Assembly (NCBI GenBank): GCA_020850375.1 | Contig: JADZET010000212.1 | Coordinates: 1-6,705, forward strand | Length of the DNA: 6,705 bases | Direction: 5' to 3' | Origin: Phycisphaeraceae bacterium | Lineage (GTDB): Bacteria > Planctomycetota > Phycisphaerae > Phycisphaerales > Phycisphaeraceae | Shown: piece after piece, positions 1 to 5,521 of the stretch | Layout of the letters: every line of letters starts with the position of its first letter | Position numbering within the stretch: position 1 is the first letter of the stretch | The notes under the pieces: model-generated | Told to the model about the DNA's origin: nothing | Seen by the model: only the letters and a program-made list of their open reading frames with translations | The model's database searches: none | Translations under genes and position numbers: made by a program

Positions 1-2
1 CC

Positions 3-440
3 GACGATGTGCTGTGCGTCAACGCGTACCCGAGTCTGTCCCTGCGGTCCAAGGTGGGCTCCGAGCCCTACGACTACCGCTGGTCCACCGAGGCATGGCG
101 GAAGGATCTGGCGCGATTGCACGAGCATTGCCCCGGCCGGCCCATCTTCGTCACCGAGTTCGGCCACCCGGCGATCGAGGGGCTGGGCCAGGGCCCGTGG
201 GGCATGGACGCGGCCGCGGCGGCTCTCGAGGCCGAATCGGCGGGCATGGACGCCCCCTATATCTGCGGGACGCTGGTCTGGTGCTGGGCGGATCACCCCT
301 GGCCCGAAATGTACCTGCCCCCGGCCCAGAACCTGCACCTAAGTCCCTACGGCGTGATGACCCGTCAGCGTCAACCCAAGGGCCGTCTGACCGCCCTGGC
401 CGGGGCGCTGCTCAGGGCCCGGCGCGAGCGTTATCGGTAG
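3..440 (+). CDS. Glycoside hydrolase family 2-type enzyme, C-terminal part (5' end outside window)
   Basis: The open frame runs in from the left edge, so only the last 145 residues are visible and the start is missing. The fragment resembles the end of the catalytic TIM barrel of GH2 enzymes of the beta-glucuronidase/beta-galactosidase type. It opens with DDVLCVNAYPS, corresponding to the strand that reads D-V-x-x-x-N-x-Y in that family. VTEFGH follows, and its Glu (fragment residue 52, codon 156-158) sits where the GH2 nucleophile lies. Then come GTLVWCWADHPW (about 89-100) and SPYGVMTRQRQPK (about 114-126), matching the family's G-x-x-V-W-x-x-A-D and K-G-x-x-T-R-x-R-x-P-K ending. The family hydrolyses terminal beta-linked sugars from oligosaccharides or glycoconjugates by a retaining mechanism. 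Substrate and signal peptide cannot be judged from this piece. A related clan GH-A family is the main alternative. The gene converges with the HDOD gene. Confidence 0.72.
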   Translation, partial: DDVLCVNAYPSLSLRSKVGSEPYDYRWSTEAWRKDLARLHEHCPGRPIFVTEFGHPAIEGLGQGPWGMDAAAAALEAESAGMDAPYICGTLVWCWADHPWPEMYLPPAQNLHLSPYGVMTRQRQPKGRLTALAGALLRARRERYR

Positions 441-766
441 TTGGTGACATGCCCCGACGGGGCGCCGGATCATCCCGGATAAAAAGTTACTATCGACCCA
501 GTTCGAGAGATTAAAAATATGAAACTTAGGAGATATTAAAAAAGGCGACGATCCTTGTAGGAATCGTCGCCCGGAGGGAAAAGAGAGACGTCTGAGTATG
601 GGAGCGTGCGAGCGCGGCGGCCTGAACAATCCGTTGTTTTCGGCGGTTTTCCCTGAGAAATACGCGTCAGATCGGCCGCGAGCACGTCCCTTGATCTTGA
701 GCTTGTCGGCGGGCTTTAGACACCCGTCATCCGCACGAACACGACAGTATCAAGCCATCGGCTTGA
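441..766. other. Non-coding region between convergent genes
   Basis: About 325 bases carry no credible gene. Short open frames on both strands lack a ribosome site and family features. A small GC hairpin (arms 451-455 and 459-463, GCCCC/GGGGC) lies just after the GH2 stop, but it has no T-tract, so it is not a convincing plus-strand terminator. Positions 479-543 are strikingly A/T-rich compared with everything around them. A minus-strand terminator (538-571) and a hairpin at 749-767 are listed separately. The 572-748 stretch between them would be transcribed as a long 3' untranslated tail of the HDOD mRNA. Confidence 0.7.
538..571 (-). terminator. Rho-independent terminator, minus strand
   Basis: A perfect 9-bp inverted repeat (GGCGACGAT at 544-552, ATCGTCGCC at 563-571) encloses a 10-base loop. 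CC/GG inside the loop can add two pairs with one bulged A. Six A residues at 538-543 follow on the minus-strand reading as a run of six U, then more A/T-rich sequence. On the plus strand the hairpin is followed by CGGAGGG, so it works in one direction only. It most likely ends the HDOD transcript, whose stop codon lies about 195 bases upstream. Confidence 0.8.
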
Positions 767-767
767 T
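749..767 (-). repeat. Perfect 8-bp hairpin at the HDOD stop codon
   Basis: ATCAAGCC (749-756) and GGCTTGAT (760-767) pair perfectly around a 3-base loop. On the minus strand the stem begins on the last base of the HDOD stop codon (TGA at 769-767). No U-tract follows, so it does not look like an intrinsic terminator. It may protect the mRNA 3' end or assist termination. The true terminator appears to be the one at 538-571. Confidence 0.5.
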
Positions 768-1672
768 CATGCGTCGGTCAACAGATTTTTCGCTTCCTCG
801 GTCGCGGCGGGCACCTTCTCGACCACCTCGGCCAGCCGGGCGGGCGTCAGGTTCAGCAGCTTGAGGATGTCGGGGTTGACCTCACTGACTTCTACGTCCC
901 GGATGTACCCCAGGTTCGGCTGGGCGACGAGGATGTCGGCCACGTGGACCAGGGCGGTGAGCATGCGGCTGTTCTGGGCCACCTCCATCGGGCGATGGTG
1001 GTAGCCGGTGACCTGCACGAAATTGACGGGGAATTTCCACGTCGAGCAGAGACCGGCGCCGAACTGCTCATGGTTGGCGCCGATGACCTCGGTCTCGACC
1101 TGCCGCTGGGTCACGGCCGGCTCGAGCTGGAGCTTCTCGACGACCTCGACGAACTTGGGCCGGCGGGCCTGCATCTCGACCATCATGCCCAGGTCGTGGA
1201 TCAGGCCGGCCAGGAACGCCTCGTCGGGCAGGCCCAGGCCGATCTTCTCGGCCAGCATCCGCGTGGCGGCGCCGGCGGCGATCGAGTGGGTCCACAGGTC
1301 GCGGGCGTTGAAGTGCGGGCTGATCTGGCCGCCGCGGAAGAGCTTGGCCAGGCTGGCGGCGATGGCGATGTTCTTCACGGCGTTGAGGCCCAAGAGCACG
1401 ATGGCGCGATTCAGCGAGCCGATCTGGCCGGGCAGGCCGTAGAAGGCGCTGTTGACCACCTTGAGGATGCGGGCGCCCAGGGCCGGGTCGTTGGTGATGA
1501 CCTTGTTCAGGTCCTGGGCCGTGGAGTCGGCGTCCTCGACGAGCCGGATGATCTTGAGCGTCACCTCCGGCAGCGTGGCGATGTGGCTGATCTCCTGGAT
1601 CGCGTCCTTGACGATCTTGTCCTGATCGTTGCCGGGAGCTGCCGTGCTGGGATTCGCCGTGGTCGGGGTCAT
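767..1672 (-). CDS. HDOD-domain signalling/regulatory protein
   Basis: This is a 301-aa protein. HDOD proteins are HD-superfamily relatives that act as output modules in bacterial signal transduction, for example in cyclic-di-GMP, chemotaxis and stress networks; most lack proven enzyme activity. The N-terminal half has the family's opening, with LPEVTLKIIRLVEDADST (about 34-51) and ITNDPALGARILKVVNSAFYG (about 59-79). LWTHS (H129), GLIHDLG (H159-D160), GANHEQFGAGL (H201), GYHHRP (H225-H226) and HVAD (D246) follow, so many HD-type metal-ligand positions remain. No receiver, GGDEF or EAL domain is attached, so it is a stand-alone HDOD protein with a short, polar N-terminal tail. The frame extends upstream to 1909, but I chose ATG 1672 because GGAG lies 7 nt before it; ATG 1678 would sit only 1 nt from that site. 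It is transcribed divergently from the small membrane gene. Confidence 0.88.
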   Translation of the reverse strand: MTPTTANPSTAAPGNDQDKIVKDAIQEISHIATLPEVTLKIIRLVEDADSTAQDLNKVITNDPALGARILKVVNSAFYGLPGQIGSLNRAIVLLGLNAVKNIAIAASLAKLFRGGQISPHFNARDLWTHSIAAGAATRMLAEKIGLGLPDEAFLAGLIHDLGMMVEMQARRPKFVEVVEKLQLEPAVTQRQVETEVIGANHEQFGAGLCSTWKFPVNFVQVTGYHHRPMEVAQNSRMLTALVHVADILVAQPNLGYIRDVEVSEVNPDILKLLNLTPARLAEVVEKVPAATEEAKNLLTDA

Positions 1673-1679
1673 ACACATG

Positions 1680-1683
1680 CTCC
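1680..1683 (-). promoter_or_regulatory. Ribosome binding site that decides the HDOD start
   Basis: On the minus strand GGAG is followed by 7 nt and then ATG at 1672. An in-frame ATG at 1678 lies only 1 nt from the motif and is too close. The upstream extension of the frame (to 1909) has a low-complexity, Pro/Arg-rich sequence that does not resemble the family. Confidence 0.7.
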
Positions 1684-1694
1684 AAAACGCGGAT

Positions 1695-1758
1695 CGGCAA
1701 GGGCCGTCCGGCTTAGGGTCATCATCGACGCCGGTGCGCGAGAACTTAAGCCTTGCCG
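1695..1758 (-). promoter_or_regulatory. Possible structured 5' leader of the HDOD mRNA
   Basis: Two adjacent 6-base arms, TAAGCC and TTGCCG (1747-1758), can pair with GGCTTA (1710-1715) and CGGCAA (1695-1700). This gives a two-part stem with a 9-base bulge, ending about 12 bases before the GGAG site of the HDOD gene. The enclosed loop is about 31 bases. I do not recognise a known riboswitch class. Chance pairing in GC-rich sequence is possible. Confidence 0.3.
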
Positions 1759-1774
1759 CTTTTTTTGTCTGCAG

Positions 1775-1794
1775 CGGCGGGGAAAACCCTGCCG
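1775..1794. repeat. GC-rich hairpin with AAAA loop in divergent intergenic region
   Basis: CGGCGGGG (1775-1782) pairs with CCCTGCCG (1787-1794), with one G-T wobble, around an AAAA loop. A run of eight T lies just upstream on the plus strand (1760-1767) rather than downstream. Read on the minus strand, the hairpin is followed by GCTGCAGAC before the A-run, so it fits a terminator in neither direction. Confidence 0.3.
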
Positions 1795-1822
1795 TCTGCG
1801 AGGCCGGTGGCGTAGAATCATG

Positions 1823-1841
1823 GCGACCGGCGGCCGGTCGC
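1823..1841. repeat. Perfect 8-bp palindrome, candidate operator or 5' UTR hairpin
   Basis: GCGACCGG (1823-1830) and CCGGTCGC (1834-1841) form a perfect inverted repeat with a 3-base spacer, 51 bases before the start of the small membrane gene. A TAGAAT hexamer (1813-1818) just upstream resembles a -10 box, but I see no good -35 at the right distance. If that is the promoter, the palindrome would cover the transcription start. The function is inferred only from position and symmetry. Confidence 0.35.
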
Positions 1842-1892
1842 ACGGCCGGGCAATGTCCTGTAACTCCCAGGAACCCCCAAGGGTGTCTCGTC

Positions 1893-2174
1893 ATGCGGTG
1901 GTACTTCACGGATCAGGCCGGACGATTGCACACGTGGCTGCGCGCCGGGGGGACGCCGATGTGGGTCTTCAGGGCCGCGCTGCTGGCGGGGGCGGCGGTG
2001 GTGGTCCTGGCCCTGGCGATGCTCGGGCTGGCGGCCCTGCTGGTCGGGGGCGTGGTGTTCATCGTCCTGGCCGCGGCGGCGCGGGCCAACGCCTGGCTGC
2101 GGGGGCTCGTCCAACGCGTCACGCGCCGCGACGGCGAGGGCCGCGTCAACGTGCGGGTCATCTCCCGGTCGTAA
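1893..2174 (+). CDS. Small membrane protein of unknown function
   Basis: This is a 93-aa protein that I cannot assign to a family. It has a short polar N-terminus (MRWYFTDQAGRLHTW), then one long hydrophobic stretch from about residue 23 to 63, rich in Ala, Val, Leu and Gly. This is long enough for two closely packed helices with a turn near residues 45-52. A basic C-terminal tail follows (about 64-93, with several Arg), which suggests that the tail faces the cytoplasm. I chose ATG 1893 because the hydrophobic region starts soon after it and AAGGG lies 9 nt upstream. The same frame continues open further upstream, through the intergenic hairpins, without a better start. It is divergent from the HDOD gene and 140 nt before the isomerase gene. 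It may be an independent gene. Confidence 0.6.
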   Translation: MRWYFTDQAGRLHTWLRAGGTPMWVFRAALLAGAAVVVLALAMLGLAALLVGGVVFIVLAAAARANAWLRGLVQRVTRRDGEGRVNVRVISRS

Positions 2175-2314
2175 GACCCACCCCCGTCCCGTGGGGCTTG
2201 GATTTCTCCTTCTTAAAGGCAAATTGATACATTGTCAGACCGTCCCCGCGGCGGTTCCTGATCCTTTTCCAGATCCACCCCGGCCCACCCCCGGCCCATC
2301 CAGGAGTGCGAACC
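2175..2314. other. Intergenic region upstream of the sugar isomerase operon
   Basis: This is the only sizeable gap before the three-gene plus-strand block, so its promoter is most likely here. A 5-bp stem (CCCAC 2177-2181, GTGGG 2191-2195) followed by a pyrimidine-rich run could be a weak terminator of the small membrane gene. The A/T-rich patch around 2213-2234 is the best place for a promoter, but no consensus -35/-10 pair stands out. AGGAG (2302-2306) lies 8 nt before ATG 2315 and sets the isomerase start; an in-frame GTG at 2306 overlaps that site and is rejected. Confidence 0.5.
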
Positions 2315-3523
2315 ATGCCCGACAAGATCGCCGACCAAGTCTTCAAGGCCCTGGACAACTTCGACATCGAGCTGCCCTCCTGGGGCTTCGCCGACACCGG
2401 CACGCGCTTCGGCAAGTTCTTCCAGGACGCCGCGGCCTCGACGGTCGAGGAAAAGTTCCACGACGCCGGCCTGGTGCATCAACTCACCGGCTGCTGCCCG
2501 ACCGTGGCCGTGCACGTCCTGTGGGACTTCAAGCCCGGCCAGAGCCCCAAGGAGGTGGCCAAGCTCGCCCGCAAGCACGGCGTCCGGGTCGGCTCGATCA
2601 ACCCCAACGTCTTCCAGGACCTGCACTACAAATTCGGCTCGTTCTGCTCCCCCTGGAAGAAAGCCCGCGAGGCCGCCCTCAAGCACACCCTCGACTGCGT
2701 GAAGATCGGCAAGGAGACCGGCTCCAAACTGCTGTCGATGTGGCTGGCCGACGGCACGAACTACCCCGGCCAGGACTCGATCTACCGCCGCAAGAAGGAC
2801 CTCGAGTCCGCCCTGGCCAAGATCAGCTCGGCGATGAAGAAGCAGTGGCCCGGGGCGACGATGCTCGTCGAGTACAAGCCCTTCGAGCCGGCCTTCTACC
2901 ACACCGACATCGCCGACTGGGGCATGGCCGCAGCCTTCGCCCGCGCCGCGGGCAAGAACGCCAAGGTCCTCGTCGACACCGGCCACCACCTGCCGGGGTG
3001 CAACATCGAGCACATCGTCGCCTTCCTGCTCAGCGAGGGCCTGCTCGGCGGCTTCCACTTCAACGATCGCAAGTACGCCGACGACGACCTGACGCTCGGC
3101 TCGATCGACCCCTACGCCGTGTTCCGCATCTTTGACCAGATCGTGCAATTCACCTTCGAGACCGGCAAGAAGCCGACGATCGCCTACATGGTCGACCAGT
3201 CGCACAACCTCAAGCCCAAGCTCGAGGCCATGGTCCAGACCGTCGACGAGGCCCAGAAGCTCTACGCCCGAGCCCACCTGGTCGACCGCAAGGCCCTGGC
3301 CATGGCCCAGAAGAACGCCGACGTCGTCGGGGCCGAGCGGATCCTGCGCGACGCCTTCGAGACCGACGTGCGCGGCCTGCTGGCGGAGTGGCGTCTGGCC
3401 CACGACCTGCCCGTCGACCCCCTGGCGGAGTTGCGTGCCAGCGGCGTCATCGCCAAGCTGGGCAAGGAGCGAGCCGCCGCCCGCAAGGCCCGCGGCGAGG
3501 TGCAGGCCGCCAGCTACGCCTAA
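2315..3523 (+). CDS. rhaI: L-rhamnose isomerase-type sugar isomerase (TIM barrel)
   Basis: This is a 402-aa cytosolic aldose-ketose isomerase resembling the Pseudomonas stutzeri/Streptomyces-type L-rhamnose isomerase, which converts L-rhamnose to L-rhamnulose and often accepts other aldoses such as D-allose. E186 (VEYKPFEPAFYH), D221 and H224 (VDTGHHLPG), H248 (GFHFNDRKYADDD), D256 and D294 (YMVDQSHN) are present. With a constant offset of 33 they match the P. stutzeri metal ligands I recall: E219, D254, H281 and D327 at the structural site, H257 and D289 at the catalytic site. WGFADTGTRFGKF near residue 23 is also typical. The length fits the family. ATG 2315 has AGGAG at an ideal 8 nt. It is the first gene of a block with the Nramp-Usp transporter and a sugar kinase. 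The fold and reaction class are secure, but the true sugar is not; a relative acting on another aldose is possible. Confidence 0.85.
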   Translation: MPDKIADQVFKALDNFDIELPSWGFADTGTRFGKFFQDAAASTVEEKFHDAGLVHQLTGCCPTVAVHVLWDFKPGQSPKEVAKLARKHGVRVGSINPNVFQDLHYKFGSFCSPWKKAREAALKHTLDCVKIGKETGSKLLSMWLADGTNYPGQDSIYRRKKDLESALAKISSAMKKQWPGATMLVEYKPFEPAFYHTDIADWGMAAAFARAAGKNAKVLVDTGHHLPGCNIEHIVAFLLSEGLLGGFHFNDRKYADDDLTLGSIDPYAVFRIFDQIVQFTFETGKKPTIAYMVDQSHNLKPKLEAMVQTVDEAQKLYARAHLVDRKALAMAQKNADVVGAERILRDAFETDVRGLLAEWRLAHDLPVDPLAELRASGVIAKLGKERAAARKARGEVQAASYA

Positions 3524-3529
3524 ACAGTC

Positions 3530-5464
3530 ATGAACGATCGAGGTTCGAACAATACTCCGCCACAGCGGCCTCGATCCCTCGATGAGGTGCATCGGTCGGT
3601 GACGCTGCCGCGCGTCCATGGGCCGCTGCGCTGGTGGCGACGACTGCTGAGCTTCTCCGGCCCGGCCTACATGGTCAGCGTCGGCTACATGGACCCGGGC
3701 AACTGGGCCACCGACATCGAGGGCGGGGCACGCTTCGGTTACACCCTGCTCTGGGTCCTGCTGCTGTCGAACCTGATGGCTGTGCTGCTCCAAACCCTCT
3801 CGGCCCGCCTGGGCCTGGTCACCGGACGTGACCTGGCCCAGGCTTGCCGGGAGGATTATCCCGACCCTATCCGGTGGGTCCTCTTCGTCCTGTGTGAACT
3901 GGCGATCACAGCCTGCGACCTGGCGGAGGTGCTCGGCACGGCCATCGCGCTGAACCTGCTGTTCGGCCTGCCGTTGGAGTGGGCGGTGCTGATCACCGGC
4001 GTGGACGTGCTGCTGCTCCTGGCCATGCAGCGCTGGGGCATCCGCAAGATGGAGGCCCTGATCGTTCTCCTGGTCTTCACCATCGGGCTGTGTTTCGTGT
4101 TCGAACTGTTCCTGAGCAAACCGTCGGTGGGCGGGATCGCCCGCGGACTCATCCCGGGGGGGCTGACCGGGGCGCAGCTCTATATCGCCATCGGCATGCT
4201 CGGCGCCACGGTCATGCCGCACAACCTCTACCTGCACTCGGCCCTGGTCCAGAGCCGCGACGTCACCCGCACGCAGCAGGGCATTGCCCAGGCCTGCAAG
4301 TACAACCTGATCGACTCGGCCGTGGCCCTCAACGCAGCCTTCTTCGTCAACGCGGCCATCCTCATCGTCGCTGCCGCGACGTTCTGGTCCCACGGCATCG
4401 TCGTCACCGAGATCCAGCAGGCCCACAACCTCCTCAACGACGTGCTGGGCACGACCCTGGCCCCGATCGCCTTCGCTCTGGCCCTGCTCTGCGCCGGCCA
4501 GAGCTCGACGCTCACCGGCACACTGGCCGGGCAGATCACCATGGAGGGCTTCCTGCACCTGCGCATCCGGCCGTGGCTGCGCCGGCTGATCACGCGGATG
4601 CTGGCCATCGTGCCGGCGATGATCGTCATCGGGATCATGGGCGATGAGGGGACCTACAAGCTCTTGATTCTCAGCCAGGTAATCCTGTCACTTCAGCTGC
4701 CCTTCGCGGTCATCCCGCTGGTGCGCTTCACCGGCAGCCGGACCAAGATGGGTCCCTTCGCCAGCAAGTGGTGGGTCAAGATCCTGGCCTGGGTGGTGAC
4801 GAGCCTGATCGTGGCCCTCAACGCCAATCTGGCCTACGAGGCAATCGACGGCTGGCTCGAGGCGGCCGGGCCGTGGCGGCTGGTCGTGCTGCTGCTGGTC
4901 ATCCCGTTGGCCGTCGGGCTGGGGCTGCTGCTGCTGTGGATGGCGCTGCGGCCGGAGAAGCACGGCCCGACGGCGGCCGCCCCGGACGTGGCCGACATCA
5001 CCCGCCGGGCCATGACCGAGGGGCTCAAATTCAGCCGCATCGGCGTGGCCCTCGAGGCCGGCCCGGACGACGCCCAGACGCTCGCCGAGGCCGTCGCCCT
5101 GGCCCGGACCCACCGGGCCGAGCTGGTCCTGATGCATGTCGTCGAGGGTGTCGGGGGGCAGTGGTACGGCCAGCAGGCCAACGACGCCGAGCGCCGGGCG
5201 GACGAGCTCTACATGGAGCAACTCACTCTGCAGATCCGCCAGAGCTCCGCGGCCAACGACTTCGCCGGCGTCCGCTCCGTGCTGGGCTACGGCGCGGTGC
5301 CCGCGGAGCTGGCCCGCCTTGCCCGTGAGCAGCAGCTCGATCTGATCGTCCTGGGCGGCCACGGCCACCGCCGGCTGGCGGACCTCTTCCGCGGCGAGAC
5401 CATCACCGGCGTCCGCCACGGCGTGGCGATCCCGCTGCTGGCCGTGCGCAAACGAGGCAACTAG
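3530..5464 (+). CDS. Nramp-family divalent metal transporter fused to a universal stress protein (Usp) domain
   Basis: This is a 644-aa protein. Residues about 40-473 form an Nramp (MntH-like) proton-coupled importer of Mn2+/Fe2+ in the inner membrane. The metal-site motifs are intact: DPGN in helix 1 (D55, N58) and MPHN in helix 6 (M229, H231), equivalent by my recollection to D56, N59 and M230 of the Deinococcus transporter. GQSSTLTGTLAGQ (323-335) is the conserved helix 8 motif. I count about 12 hydrophobic helices, the last at about 449-473, so an inside N-terminus would put the C-terminus in the cytoplasm. Residues about 498-642 form one Usp domain, from SRIGVALEAGPDDAQTL to LDLIVLGGHGH and IPLLAVRK. 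Its nucleotide-binding G-x2-G-x9-G-S/T motif ends in G-E (G622-E623). The start lies 6 nt after the isomerase stop with no clear ribosome site, suggesting translational coupling. Confidence 0.92.
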   Translation: MNDRGSNNTPPQRPRSLDEVHRSVTLPRVHGPLRWWRRLLSFSGPAYMVSVGYMDPGNWATDIEGGARFGYTLLWVLLLSNLMAVLLQTLSARLGLVTGRDLAQACREDYPDPIRWVLFVLCELAITACDLAEVLGTAIALNLLFGLPLEWAVLITGVDVLLLLAMQRWGIRKMEALIVLLVFTIGLCFVFELFLSKPSVGGIARGLIPGGLTGAQLYIAIGMLGATVMPHNLYLHSALVQSRDVTRTQQGIAQACKYNLIDSAVALNAAFFVNAAILIVAAATFWSHGIVVTEIQQAHNLLNDVLGTTLAPIAFALALLCAGQSSTLTGTLAGQITMEGFLHLRIRPWLRRLITRMLAIVPAMIVIGIMGDEGTYKLLILSQVILSLQLPFAVIPLVRFTGSRTKMGPFASKWWVKILAWVVTSLIVALNANLAYEAIDGWLEAAGPWRLVVLLLVIPLAVGLGLLLLWMALRPEKHGPTAAAPDVADITRRAMTEGLKFSRIGVALEAGPDDAQTLAEAVALARTHRAELVLMHVVEGVGGQWYGQQANDAERRADELYMEQLTLQIRQSSAANDFAGVRSVLGYGAVPAELARLAREQQLDLIVLGGHGHRRLADLFRGETITGVRHGVAIPLLAVRKRGN

Positions 5465-5521
5465 CGGTTCCGTCTAAATCGAGTAGATTGTCGCGATCAC
5501 CCCTCTCTACGGGACCCGATC

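Noticed and set aside
451..478. GC hairpins after the GH2 stop as a plus-strand terminator
   Set aside because: The stems are only 4-5 bp and are followed by ATAAAAAG, not a T-tract.
339..629. 96-codon open frame on the minus strand in the intergenic region
   Set aside because: It starts at TTG without a ribosome site, runs through the terminator hairpin and overlaps the GH2 gene end. It has no recognisable features.
598..864. 88-codon open frame on the plus strand
   Set aside because: It has an Arg/Ser/Pro-rich product with no family features and overlaps the 3' end of the HDOD gene antisense.
1755..1778. Hairpin GCCGCT/AGCGGC with a run of T as a possible terminator
   Set aside because: The T-run lies in the loop and not after the stem, and there is no upstream plus-strand gene for it to end.
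1673..1909. N-terminal extension of the HDOD protein to 380 residues
   Set aside because: The added 79 residues are low-complexity and cross the divergent control region. The start at 1672 has a well-placed GGAG.
944..2227. 427-codon open frame on the plus strand
   Set aside because: It is antisense to the HDOD gene and overlaps the small membrane gene in another frame. Its repetitive composition and lack of domains mark it as a shadow.
2213..4558. 781-codon open frame on the minus strand
   Set aside because: It lies antisense to both the isomerase and the transporter, whose family motifs are unmistakable. Its Gly/Asp/Val/Gln-rich low-complexity product is typical of the complementary strand of GC-rich genes.
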